DNA of 47,540 nt from a virus, in the IMG/VR virus record IMGVR_UViG_3300031857_014260, positions 1 through 47,540 of that record. One strand, written 5' to 3'. The notes beneath the pieces were generated by a model. The model saw nothing but the letters and a program-made list of their open reading frames with translations. It had not been told where the DNA came from and made no database searches. The translations under genes were made by a program, and so were the position numbers. Every line of letters begins with the position of its first letter. Position 1 is the stretch's first letter. Shown here one piece after another: positions 13,703-21,929 of this stretch.

Positions 13703-15130
13703 TTATGGTACTTTGAAACTAATCTTACCAATAGGTTTACGTGTAGCCATATAATTATTACCTGCTACAACTTTGATAACTCCATTAAACACAGGAGGAT
13801 AGATGACATTAAAATTATTAAAGTTGGCACCGCCTTGGCCTTTTTTCATGGCAGATTTAACCTGTATCATTGTACTACGTTCTAGTACAGCTTTGAAGAA
13901 GTTACTAATGCCAGGCATTTTGTTTAAATGATCAGCAATTAATTCTGCAACACCAGCCAATACATGATATCCCATGTCATAGGCTGGGTCAGTAAACTTT
14001 GCACCTTTTCTGTTTAAGGCCATTTGTATTCCAGGAGTTGCAGCCCACGATGCTTTAGGATTAAATTTTTCACCTTGACCTAATTTACTTAAAATTAGTT
14101 GACCTTCTTCTGAGGATATAAATCCAAATTGTATTGCTAACTGTATTGGGCCGTCTTTGGCACTATAGTCAGCAACTGTTTTTATAATTTTTAATATTTC
14201 TTGATATTGTTTGTTTTTAGTAATTCCAGAGAAACGAGCTGGATTTTCTTCAATATCCTTAACTAGACCAGTAACTGCGGCAGCAGCCCCGCCCTTCTTA
14301 TCTTTACTACTAACTTTAAGAGTTGTATTTTCAGTTAAACGGAGATAACTGTCGTATAATAAATTAGATCCTGCGCCCGGAAATAGAACACTGTTAATAT
14401 CTTGCCATGACAGTCCTAAGGGCGTTAATAGTGCAGATTCTGCTTCTTTGTAGCTACCGCTGACAAAGTTACCGGTAGCTAATGCAATAGGTGCGGCACT
14501 TTCTCCTAGGTCAACTTCGTAAGTTGTTATATATTGATCAGCACCAGCGACTGGTGTATCATCACCGTTAGTAACATTAGATAATAGTTGTTTAATCTGT
14601 TGATTAATTTCTGGACTAAGATCAGTACGTTGTTTTACAGTACCTGCTAGCTCAGTGATAGAAATATCAACATCTGTAGGAAATAATTCATTAGGTTTTA
14701 ATTTAAACTGAGCACGTTCTGCTATCTTACTATTAATCTGTGAGAAACCAGTGTCACGGCCAAAGTCAGCATTTGTCCAAGTAATAGGAAATGCACCGGC
14801 TTTTTTAGTGTTGGCAAACTTAACAAAAGCCAAACGTTGATTAGTAGTTTGATCATGCCATACTGTAATAAGTGCAGCACCAGACTTTGGATTTACTGGA
14901 CTATAGTATAGTACAGTCGGGTTGCCGTTTGCTGCCAGCGTATCTTTTAAAGAAGCTCTAAGATCATCTTGTACATCATAACGTAGTTCGTTCGCTGGTA
15001 ATACTGTTGTACCGACTAGATTGATCTGTTGATCACCTTTAGCGAAGGTTATAGTTTTGCCTTGTGAAACCTCTTGTCCACGCCGGATAATTCCACCTTC
15101 AGATTCTTTAATAAATTCTAATGCTCGCAT
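13703..15130 (-). CDS. Virion-type protein with T4 internal-protein-like N-terminus
   Basis: The 475-residue protein begins MRALEFIKESEGG, very like the T4 capsid-targeting sequence MKTYQEFIAE that is cleaved by the prohead protease. The body is mixed alpha/beta with no motif I recognise. A basic glycine-rich C-terminal section includes KSAMKKGQGGANFNNFN. It closes the dnaK-to-pcyX transcriptional block but is the only apparent structural gene in it. It could be carried in the head and injected. There is no strong Shine-Dalgarno; CTAAATATT lies only 8 bases before the ATG. Confidence 0.6.
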   Translation of the reverse strand: MRALEFIKESEGGIIRRGQEVSQGKTITFAKGDQQINLVGTTVLPANELRYDVQDDLRASLKDTLAANGNPTVLYYSPVNPKSGAALITVWHDQTTNQRLAFVKFANTKKAGAFPITWTNADFGRDTGFSQINSKIAERAQFKLKPNELFPTDVDISITELAGTVKQRTDLSPEINQQIKQLLSNVTNGDDTPVAGADQYITTYEVDLGESAAPIALATGNFVSGSYKEAESALLTPLGLSWQDINSVLFPGAGSNLLYDSYLRLTENTTLKVSSKDKKGGAAAAVTGLVKDIEENPARFSGITKNKQYQEILKIIKTVADYSAKDGPIQLAIQFGFISSEEGQLILSKLGQGEKFNPKASWAATPGIQMALNRKGAKFTDPAYDMGYHVLAGVAELIADHLNKMPGISNFFKAVLERSTMIQVKSAMKKGQGGANFNNFNVIYPPVFNGVIKVVAGNNYMATRKPIGKISFKVP

Positions 15131-15140
15131 AGTTTAATAT

Positions 15141-15821
15141 TTAGCGTATTTCAGGGAACAGACAATCCTGTATAAAAATACGTACATCTTCTTCATTAAG
15201 CCCTAAACTTGCCATTACTTTAGGAGTATGCGGATTCTGTTTTTGATTTTCGCAGTAGTAGTTTTGATTACTAGTAGTATTTTTATGTGTAAAATTAGTT
15301 TCTGCTACGGCACTTAGATAATGTTTAATACTAAGATTAGCAAAATTAAAAATTTGAGCAAGTTCTTGATCGTCCTGGACATTACCTGCTGCAACCATAC
15401 TGCCAGTAAAAATACGTTCAGCCCAGTCGGGTAATTTTCTAGTCTTGTTCCATTGCAGTTTAGCAGCTTCGCTGGCAAACCAATCTATTAAAGGATGCTC
15501 ATGATCTCCTGCTGGGCTAAAGTCATGAAAACAACCAGTAATTTTGTGTTTACCGGCAATCACATCAAACCCATAGATTGGGGCAGGATTATGAAGATGC
15601 GGGAAAATACAACAATGCATCATCCAAAGACCTTTTGTATCTCTAGCATCAACTACATCTATGTGTGCTCTGCGATAACGATCGCTATTCCATACGCGAT
15701 TGACCCAGCCAGGCTGATTAAAACGATCCATACCAGGCTCATGTATTTCTGTTCCTGTTTCATTAAATTTTTCTTCTAATAAATTTTGTATACCTATTAA
15801 TGTATCCCATACATTATTCAT
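15141..15821 (-). CDS. pcyX: Ferredoxin-dependent bilin reductase (PcyX-like)
   Basis: The 226-residue product fits phage bilin reductases in length. HCCIFPHLHNP and IYGFDVIAG place His69 and Asp86 at the positions of PcyA His88 and Asp105, the catalytic pair. ITGCFHDFSP and a C-terminal YYCENQKQNPHTPKVMASLG are family hallmarks. Retention of the His argues for PcyX or PcyA over PebS. PcyX reduces biliverdin to phycoerythrobilin in marine phage metagenomes linked to alphaproteobacteria. It overlaps the heme oxygenase gene that would supply biliverdin by 8 bases. The exact product is inferred. Confidence 0.85.
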   Translation of the reverse strand: MNNVWDTLIGIQNLLEEKFNETGTEIHEPGMDRFNQPGWVNRVWNSDRYRRAHIDVVDARDTKGLWMMHCCIFPHLHNPAPIYGFDVIAGKHKITGCFHDFSPAGDHEHPLIDWFASEAAKLQWNKTRKLPDWAERIFTGSMVAAGNVQDDQELAQIFNFANLSIKHYLSAVAETNFTHKNTTSNQNYYCENQKQNPHTPKVMASLGLNEEDVRIFIQDCLFPEIR

Positions 15822-16353
15822 CTTTGACCAACGCTTTCATAATTTTGATAGCCCACTGAAAAGCGACTCGGGCTTCGTCACCTAGGTCATCTGTGAGCTC
15901 TGCTCTAATTGCAGTCTTTAAATTTTCTGCATCTTTAAATTGATAGAATTTTCCTGACCCTGGACATTTTTTGGCAATAATCTGTCCGCCAAATAAATCT
16001 CCCATATGTCTGCAATATAAGTGAGCTTTAACTAGATGCTTGTTATCACTATAACTTAAAGCTAAAAGATATTGATAGTATTCGATTGTTTCAGGTAACC
16101 ATTTTAAGTTATGATTAGGTCCTACAAGTTCAATGCAGTCTTGATAAATTTTATGTGCTCGTTCGATATCAGGTAAGTTTTTAAGCATACCTTGACCTTT
16201 AGCTGCTACTTCGATGCCGTTATAAACAAGAACCATTTGCCAAAGATAGTTTGCATATTCTTCTTTAGTAAATGATCCAGTTACAAGTTTTTTAGCAAAG
16301 ATAGTTCTTTCTGCATCTGCGTGTAGATCTTTGGTTATTTCTCTAAGACTCAT
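15814..16353 (-). CDS. Heme oxygenase
   Basis: The 179-residue protein has the proximal heme ligand in KDLHADAE (His11) and the distal-helix signature HLYCRHMGDLFGGQ (about 111-124) with its glycine-rich bend. It should open heme to biliverdin, releasing Fe(II) and CO. It overlaps clpS upstream by 4 bases (ATGA) and the bilin reductase downstream by 8 bases, so the two pigment enzymes are co-translated. In a non-photosynthetic host the benefit may be iron release, heme removal or making a phytochrome chromophore. Confidence 0.9.
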   Translation of the reverse strand: MSLREITKDLHADAERTIFAKKLVTGSFTKEEYANYLWQMVLVYNGIEVAAKGQGMLKNLPDIERAHKIYQDCIELVGPNHNLKWLPETIEYYQYLLALSYSDNKHLVKAHLYCRHMGDLFGGQIIAKKCPGSGKFYQFKDAENLKTAIRAELTDDLGDEARVAFQWAIKIMKALVKDE

Positions 16354-16655
16354 TCTTCCTCTTCCATTTTTGCTTGGAGTGGGAATCCATTAGCTCTAGC
16401 AAGATTTATAGTTTCTACTAATTTTATTTCAGCGATTTCATAACAATAGCTGCCTGCAACTCCCTTACCAGCCTCGTGTACTTCTATCGTAATTTCTTTC
16501 GCTCTCTCTATACTATGTTTGTAAATTTCCATTAACACAGAAATTACAAACTCCATCGGAGTTTGATCGTCATTAAGGAAAATGACTTTCCAATTTTTTG
16601 GCTCTGTAATCTTAACAACGATTTTCTTATCTAATTTTACATCTGAAATAGCCAT
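16350..16655 (-). CDS. clpS: ClpS adaptor protein
   Basis: The start chosen is ATG 16655 because GGAG lies just upstream; an upstream start at 16691 would overlap the preceding gene. The 101-residue protein has KVIFLNDDQTPMEFVISVL, with the NDDxTPMEFV signature that binds N-degron residues, and the C-terminal CYEIAEIKLVETINLARANGFPL of the ClpS core. ClpS hands N-degron substrates to ClpAP and inhibits degradation of ssrA-tagged proteins by ClpA. It is in the dnaK/hsp20 operon and the same genome encodes a tmRNA, so protein turnover is a clear theme. Confidence 0.92.
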   Translation of the reverse strand: MAISDVKLDKKIVVKITEPKNWKVIFLNDDQTPMEFVISVLMEIYKHSIERAKEITIEVHEAGKGVAGSYCYEIAEIKLVETINLARANGFPLQAKMEEEE

Positions 16656-16674
16656 ATTATAATCTCCATTTTGT

Positions 16675-17550
16675 TTAAGGTAAAGTACCACTTTTTAAAT
16701 ACTTAGCAAAGCACAAACGATTAGTATTGTTACCACGATTATACATGGGGTATCGAAAAAGGTCAATACCAAATATAACACTATTACTTGGTTCAATCCC
16801 TAACTCGTGACAAAATTTCTTTTGCTGTATAGACCAAGTAGCCCAATTGTGATCAGGACTGAACTTCATTAATTCGATACCTAGTAATGCTCCGAACTTA
16901 TTAGTATAATTTGCTTTGTTTGATACAAACAGACTATCGTCGTCATCTACTCTACTACACCGCATTCCTATTCTATAGTGTGCAACTGGAAAACTTTTAG
17001 ATAGACTAAAGGTTATATCTGTAATACAACTATGATTAAAATTAAAATCTATATTTGCACATATACCAAAAAATGCACAATCTACTAATACTGGTACAGA
17101 TAACTTAGAACATAAAGCAAGTAATGCTTCTGTGCTGTCGTGCTTGTTACCAGTGTCGCTAAATGGTAGACTAATAACTACTGCATCGTTTTCTTCAATA
17201 TCTAAATTTTCAATAAACTTCCAATTAGGAAAATAATTTCTCCATGCTAATTGATGATACAAATATTCTCCAGGGAAACATCTAAATCGTCTAGTGTTGT
17301 TTTTTAAATAAAATTTATCAAACGCTTCAGTTGTACCATTTGAATATGCAGTTATAGGAAAATTATCTAATCCTTGGATTTTATTAAACTTCGTAGATTT
17401 TATCCATTGAACATAACTGTCTAAAAAGACTTTAGTTACGGAGTCGTCTCTCATGTTTTCTAATGCTATTAGAGAGGACGATTTTACGAATTCTTCCATT
17501 TGAGGATCATTAATAGCCCATGCTCCTCCGTAGGGTAAATTTTTAGACAT
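16675..17550 (-). CDS. PLP-dependent aminotransferase-like protein
   Basis: The 291-residue fold type I protein shows YSNGTTEAF (about 69-77) at the phosphate-binding loop, VLVDCAFFGI (Asp157) for the pyridine nitrogen and FSLSKSFPVAHYRIGM with Lys185 as the likely Schiff-base lysine. It is shorter than typical aminotransferases (about 380 or more), so part of the small domain is missing or reduced. It is coupled to the 2OG oxygenase gene before it with a 1-base overlap. The two may act on one amino-acid-derived substrate, which cannot be identified here. Confidence 0.75.
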   Translation of the reverse strand: MSKNLPYGGAWAINDPQMEEFVKSSSLIALENMRDDSVTKVFLDSYVQWIKSTKFNKIQGLDNFPITAYSNGTTEAFDKFYLKNNTRRFRCFPGEYLYHQLAWRNYFPNWKFIENLDIEENDAVVISLPFSDTGNKHDSTEALLALCSKLSVPVLVDCAFFGICANIDFNFNHSCITDITFSLSKSFPVAHYRIGMRCSRVDDDDSLFVSNKANYTNKFGALLGIELMKFSPDHNWATWSIQQKKFCHELGIEPSNSVIFGIDLFRYPMYNRGNNTNRLCFAKYLKSGTLP

Positions 17551-18287
17551 TATCTATTTGATCTGACGTCGTAAGGTTCTCTAGTGGTTTCATCTATCCA
17601 ATAAAGACTTCTGTGTGGTAATTCTTCGGGAGTAGAATTACTTTTAAAGTAGAAGAGTCTTAGCCCGTCTCGACTTACGTTTTCAGGACAGGTTAATGGA
17701 GTAGGATGCCCGTGAAATAGTTTTGAATGATAGTTCCATAACAGTAGTCTGTTCGGTTTACATTCAATTTTGTGTACTAGATTTTCTCTTTTGAAATCCC
17801 AAAATTCAAGTCCGCCGTGCCAAGAACTATCCCATTCTGGATGGATGTATAGTATTAAACTAAGACATCTATTTAAGTGTAATTCTTCATTCCAATTGAA
17901 GTCTGTGTGAAGTTTTAAACTATGTCCAGTATAACATCTCATTAGGCCAGCACCGATAAGATGCGGATCCGGTATAACTTTGTTAATACCAGTTAATTCT
18001 TCTAGCCAACTGATAAATTCAGAACTATTAAGATTTAAAGTAAGGTCTCGTATTGTGGGGCAATAATCATGAAGCTTGTTACATTCTTCCATAAAGCTTC
18101 CATTCCTAGTAAAATGTGTCCACATATACTTTGGAATTTGATTGATTTCTGCTTGTACTTTTTTTAGTAATTCTTCTGGTAAGAAATCATCGAAAAATAG
18201 CCAGGGAACAGGAGTCCCCTGGCTATAGTCCATTGAATAGTCTTTGGACTTAAACTTTTTTGTTATTTGTTCTATATAGTGCATCAA
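17550..18287 (-). CDS. 2OG-Fe(II) oxygenase (prolyl-hydroxylase-like)
   Basis: The 245-residue protein has SLKLHTDFNW (His127, Asp129), KLFHGHPTPL (His192) and SRDGLRLFYF (Arg210 or Arg206), with HGGLEFWD between them. This matches the 2OG-FeII_Oxy_3 group that includes prolyl and ribosomal-protein hydroxylases. It is translated directly after hsp20 in the chaperone operon and just before the PLP enzyme. It is the clearest 2OG enzyme of the four in this window. A protein substrate is plausible but unproven. Confidence 0.85.
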   Translation of the reverse strand: MMHYIEQITKKFKSKDYSMDYSQGTPVPWLFFDDFLPEELLKKVQAEINQIPKYMWTHFTRNGSFMEECNKLHDYCPTIRDLTLNLNSSEFISWLEELTGINKVIPDPHLIGAGLMRCYTGHSLKLHTDFNWNEELHLNRCLSLILYIHPEWDSSWHGGLEFWDFKRENLVHKIECKPNRLLLWNYHSKLFHGHPTPLTCPENVSRDGLRLFYFKSNSTPEELPHRSLYWIDETTREPYDVRSNR

Positions 18288-18719
18288 CTATTTAATCGTA
18301 ATTAGTCGAGGCTTTAACTCTTCTGGAACGATTACGTTGATCTTGATTTTTAACATGCCGTTAACCACTTCGGCATCTTGAACTACATGATGTTCCATGA
18401 GTGTAAATATACGCTCAAAGCTTCTTGCAGCCAATCCTCTATGAACATATTTAGAGGCATCTTCTTCGTTTATTTTGTTTCCTCTAATGATAAGTTCATT
18501 TTGATTTACTTCGACAGTGATGTCATCTTTATCGAAACCGGCTACTGCCAATTCAATTTCATAATGACTGTCGTCGTGTTTTAGAACATTGTATGGTGGA
18601 TAGTTCGAAGTTTGATTTGCAAACCTTGATTCGTAGTTATTAAAAATACGATCAAATCCAATTAATGCTCTATTAAGTTGAGCAAGTGCTGTGGTGTCTA
18701 GTCTTTGTAACGAGTTCAT
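18288..18719 (-). CDS. hsp20: Small heat shock protein (Hsp20/IbpA family)
   Basis: The start is set at ATG 18719 (MNSLQRLDTTALAQLN), which has a strong AGGAG Shine-Dalgarno; the longer frame to 18770 runs through the dnaK-hsp20 spacer hairpin. The 143-residue product has an alpha-crystallin domain with YEIELAVAGFDKDDITVEV, a GLAARSFERIFTL segment and a C-terminal LKPRLITIK. It is an ATP-independent holdase that should pass clients to DnaK, whose gene lies just upstream in the same operon. Hsp20 is common in marine T4-like phages. Confidence 0.95.
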   Translation of the reverse strand: MNSLQRLDTTALAQLNRALIGFDRIFNNYESRFANQTSNYPPYNVLKHDDSHYEIELAVAGFDKDDITVEVNQNELIIRGNKINEEDASKYVHRGLAARSFERIFTLMEHHVVQDAEVVNGMLKIKINVIVPEELKPRLITIK

Positions 18720-18749
18720 AATTTTTCTCCTTTTATTAAGCAAGAATAT

Positions 18750-18797
18750 TGTGCGGCCCCACCCGGGCACCGCACATAGTAAGAGCTAACTGTTAGC
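18750..18797 (-). other. Hairpins in the dnaK-hsp20 intergenic region
   Basis: A GC-rich stem (TGTGCGG/CCGCACA, 18770-18776 with 18750-18756) and a smaller GCTAAC/GTTAGC hairpin at the dnaK stop occupy the gap. There is no clean T tract, so they may be RNA processing or stability elements that set the dnaK to hsp20 ratio. Confidence 0.5.
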
Positions 18798-20673
18798 CCT
18801 TAACTTCTGTAAATTCAGCATCTACTACAGCATCGTCTGAAGATTTTTTAGATCCCTCAGTTTTAACTTTTGCTTCTTGGATGACTTGACTAGCATTTAC
18901 TAGATCATTTAGCGTACTATCAATGGCTGCTTTGTCATCGCCAGCAACTGCGGCTTCAACTGAATCAATTGACTTTTTAATTGTATCTTTTTGTTCTTCG
19001 GTTAGAACTGACTCAACTTCGGTCATGTCTTTTCTAATTTGATGAACAATATTATCAGCTGCATTTCTAGCTGTAATTAATTCTTTTTTCTTATTATCTT
19101 CTTCTGCATTAGCTTCAGCATCTTTGATCATTGCATCAATTTGGTCTTTAGATAATCCAGAATCAGACTTGATGGTAATTTTGTTTTCTTTGCCTGTATT
19201 TTTATCTTTAGCATTGATATTCATAATGCCGTTGGCGTCAATATCAAAGGTAACTTCAATTTGTGGCATACCACGCGGCGAAGGTGCGATACCTTCTAGA
19301 TTAAATTCCCCAAGCAATTTATTGTGCTGTACAAAATCTCGTTCTCCTTGGAAGACTTTAATTGTAACAGCAGGTTGATTGTCTTCTGCTGTGCTAAAAG
19401 TTTGACTGGCCTTAGTTGGGATAGTTGTATTCTTTTGTATTAATTTAGTCATTACTCCGCCTAGTGTCTCAATACCAAGACTCAATGGAGTAACATCTAG
19501 TAAGAGAACATCTTTGCGATCGCCTGCTAAAACACTTCCCTGAACAGCAGCACCAACTGCAACTGCTTCATCAGGGTTAACATCTTTGCGTGGTGCTTTA
19601 CCGAATAGTTTTTCAACTTCTTCTTGCACCTTAGGCATACGTGTTTGACCACCAACAAGAATAACTTCGTCAATATCAGCAGCAGTGATACCTGCGTCTT
19701 TGATTGCTTGACGGCAAGGTGCTAGACTACGTTGAATTAAATCCTCAACTAGGCTTTCTAATTTACTACGAGTAATTTTAATATTGAGATGCTTAGGTCC
19801 GTTCGCATCAGCAGTAATATAAGGAAGGTTAACATCTGTTTGTGCGCTATTAGATAGTTCAATCTTCGTGCGTTCAGCTGCTTCCTTTAGACGCTGTAAT
19901 GCCATAACGTCTTTGCTTAGATCAACACCCGACTCTTTCTTAAATTCAGAGACTAGGTAATCCATGATGCGATTATCAAAATCTTCACCACCTAAGAACG
20001 TGTCGCCATTAGTGCTTAGAACTTCAATTTGTTTGTCTCCATCAACATTAGCAATTTCAATAATACTAACATCAAATGTACCACCGCCTAAATCATAGAC
20101 AGCAACTTTACGATCCTTGTTATTTTCTTTATCAACACCATAAGCCAATGCTGCTGCTGTAGGCTCGTTAATAATACGCAAAACTTCTAAGCCAGCAATC
20201 TTACCAGCGTCTTTGGTTGCTTGGCGTTGACTGTCGTTGAAGTACGCAGGCACGGTGATAACTGCTTGGGTAACTTCGCTACCTAAATAGTCCTCTGCGG
20301 TCTTCTTCATCTTGCGAAGAACTTCTGCTGAAATTTGTGGAGGTGCTAATTCTTTATCGTTGGCTCTTACCCAAGCATCGCCGTTCTTTGATTCCATAAT
20401 TTCATATGGCATTAATTCGATGTCTTTTTGCACTGCCTGTTCTTGGAACTTACGTCCAATTAAACGCTTAGATGCATAAATTGTGTTTTTGGGATTTGTT
20501 ACTGCTTGTCTTTTAGCTGACGCACCGACAAGAATCTCATCGTTAGCATATGCTACAATACTAGGTGTAGTACGAGCACCTTCTGAGTTTTCAATTACTT
20601 TGGGGGTTCCGTTTTCGATGACTGCTACGCAGCTATTGGTAGTACCTAAATCGATACCGATGACTTTGCTCAT
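18793..20673 (-). CDS. dnaK: Full-length Hsp70 chaperone DnaK
   Basis: The 626-residue product is collinear with bacterial DnaK. It has [14 protein letters not shown] at the start, [27 protein letters not shown] and the linker [19 protein letters not shown], then a complete substrate-binding domain and an acidic C-terminal tail ending DAEFTEVKG. All ATPase motifs look intact. No DnaJ or GrpE gene is nearby, so host co-chaperones would be used. A Shine-Dalgarno (AAGGAG) precedes the start and GATAAATAAA lies 78 bases upstream. Whole-length DnaK is unusual in a phage; it heads an operon with hsp20 and clpS. Confidence 0.97.
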   Translation of the reverse strand: MSKVIGIDLGTTNSCVAVIENGTPKVIENSEGARTTPSIVAYANDEILVGASAKRQAVTNPKNTIYASKRLIGRKFQEQAVQKDIELMPYEIMESKNGDAWVRANDKELAPPQISAEVLRKMKKTAEDYLGSEVTQAVITVPAYFNDSQRQATKDAGKIAGLEVLRIINEPTAAALAYGVDKENNKDRKVAVYDLGGGTFDVSIIEIANVDGDKQIEVLSTNGDTFLGGEDFDNRIMDYLVSEFKKESGVDLSKDVMALQRLKEAAERTKIELSNSAQTDVNLPYITADANGPKHLNIKITRSKLESLVEDLIQRSLAPCRQAIKDAGITAADIDEVILVGGQTRMPKVQEEVEKLFGKAPRKDVNPDEAVAVGAAVQGSVLAGDRKDVLLLDVTPLSLGIETLGGVMTKLIQKNTTIPTKASQTFSTAEDNQPAVTIKVFQGERDFVQHNKLLGEFNLEGIAPSPRGMPQIEVTFDIDANGIMNINAKDKNTGKENKITIKSDSGLSKDQIDAMIKDAEANAEEDNKKKELITARNAADNIVHQIRKDMTEVESVLTEEQKDTIKKSIDSVEAAVAGDDKAAIDSTLNDLVNASQVIQEAKVKTEGSKKSSDDAVVDAEFTEVKG

Positions 20674-20749
20674 AATATTTTTCTCCTTTAAGTAAGCAAG
20701 ATTTTTTGGACTCTTGTCCTTTGTATAGCCCTATTGGCGCTAGACAAAT

Positions 20750-21277
20750 TTATTTATCTTGTAGTAATTTTTTGTAGACATTTTGTACACCTATTGCTTG
20801 TCTACGAGCATCTTCTAATGCTTGGTGTTTGTTAGCTTGAGGCATTTCTGGATCTATGCCCAAATCAAAAATTGTTCTAGTATCCCTAACTTGCCAGAAA
20901 TTCCACGGCGGTGCTTTTTTTAATGCCCTATAATACTGTTCAATAATAACAATATCAAAGGCTGCTCCGTGACTCCAAAAATTAGAGCAATGCCAAGAAA
21001 ATTTGTGGAATCGGTCTATAGCTTCTTGTATGGAAATTCTATCTCCATCTCCGAATGCTTCGTCCTGCGCTTCTGGTGCTTGCGTACTCCACCATTCGAT
21101 TGTTTTGTTATCAACAGTCATGCCAAGTTCAGTTACAGATTCAAGATCTACTCTCGCATAAAATTCATCAAAAATTTTATCTGTTTTAGGATCAAAAGTA
21201 ACTGCGCCTATTGTTAAGATAGCAGCATCGGGAGTGGTGGCAAGGGTTTCTAAATCAACCATTAAATGTTTTGACAT
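20750..21277 (-). CDS. dexA: DEDDh 3'-5' exonuclease (DexA-like)
   Basis: The 175-residue protein starts HLMVDLETLATTPDAAILTIGAV (Asp8 and Glu10 of motif I), has WSHGAAFDIVIIEQYY (motif II Asp) and ends with ANKHQALEDARRQAIG (motif III His and Asp). This matches the Rv2179c-like/T4 DexA family. Substrates may be single-stranded DNA or RNA. It is shorter than T4 DexA (227). It lies between the bS21 gene and dnaK on the same strand. Confidence 0.85.
   Translation of the reverse strand: MSKHLMVDLETLATTPDAAILTIGAVTFDPKTDKIFDEFYARVDLESVTELGMTVDNKTIEWWSTQAPEAQDEAFGDGDRISIQEAIDRFHKFSWHCSNFWSHGAAFDIVIIEQYYRALKKAPPWNFWQVRDTRTIFDLGIDPEMPQANKHQALEDARRQAIGVQNVYKKLLQDK
20751..20756 (-). promoter_or_regulatory. 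T4-like late promoter candidate (GATAAATAAA)
   Basis: The RATAAATA motif on the minus strand overlaps the end of the exonuclease gene, 78 bases before dnaK. Confidence 0.35.
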
Positions 21278-21286
21278 AGTGTAATT

Positions 21287-21526
21287 TTAATATAATTTTT
21301 TAGGAAGTTGTTGTTTTTCGAGCTTTTTAACAAAACGCTGACGTCCAGCTGCTTTGTCTTTTCTGCGGGTTGTTGTGGGTTTTTCGTAATACTCTTTTTT
21401 TTGAAGGTCTTTTAATTTTCCGCCTTCTTCAATTTTGTTTTTAAGTTTTTTTAATGCACGATTGACATCATCATTTTTGACGTAGACAATACTACCTGCT
21501 AATTTCCATTCCTCTCTATTGCTCAT
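21287..21526 (-). CDS. rpsU: Ribosomal protein bS21 homolog
   Basis: The core SIVYVKNDDVNRALKKLKNKIEE is followed by KEYYEKPTTTRRKDKAAGRQRFVKKL and a C-terminal LPKKLY. It matches bS21, including the EKPTxxRRKxK stretch and the final LY. The start at 21526 (MSNREEWKL, 79 residues) has AGAGGA upstream; a start at 21547 with AAGGAG is equally possible and adds 7 residues. It overlaps the preceding gene. Phage bS21 is documented in marine phages and could replace host bS21 at the mRNA-binding site of the 30S subunit to favour phage messages. Confidence 0.9.
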   Translation of the reverse strand: MSNREEWKLAGSIVYVKNDDVNRALKKLKNKIEEGGKLKDLQKKEYYEKPTTTRRKDKAAGRQRFVKKLEKQQLPKKLY

Positions 21527-21929
21527 CTGTGTCCTCTTCTTCGTCATCGTCTCCTTGAAGATTTTTAACTACCCAGTCTAAGTCGTAAATTCTATTTTTA
21601 CTAATTAACCCCCATGGAGTTAAATCATCATTAGTAATATAATAAACATTTTGTTCAGCTAGTAAAAAGCTGATGAACATTTTAGTTGTTGAATCACAAT
21701 TATCTATATCTATAATAATTTCATCGACTTGATGAGCAACACTAAGCAGCCATTCTATATTGCTTTCTTCCTGATCGTACACGAAAACATTTAGATCGTG
21801 ATCAATTGAACTTAATATTGTTTGAAACTGCATTTTAATTTTAGTCGAAGGCTTAACTAAAAGGTAACTTAAATTATTATTAAAAAGCTTATCCGGAGGA
21901 GTGATAAGATTAATTTTTCCTAGATTCAT
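21516..21929 (-). CDS. Hypothetical protein with acidic tail
   Basis: The 137-residue protein has mixed alpha/beta character: a central DEIIIDIDNCDSTTKMFISFLL and a very acidic C-terminus (DDDEEEDTDEQ) that overlaps the bS21 start. The ATG overlaps the stop of the large membrane protein gene upstream by 4 bases. No catalytic motif or family is recognised. The coupling to bS21 is the only functional hint. Confidence 0.7.
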   Translation of the reverse strand: MNLGKINLITPPDKLFNNNLSYLLVKPSTKIKMQFQTILSSIDHDLNVFVYDQEESNIEWLLSVAHQVDEIIIDIDNCDSTTKMFISFLLAEQNVYYITNDDLTPWGLISKNRIYDLDWVVKNLQGDDDEEEDTDEQ

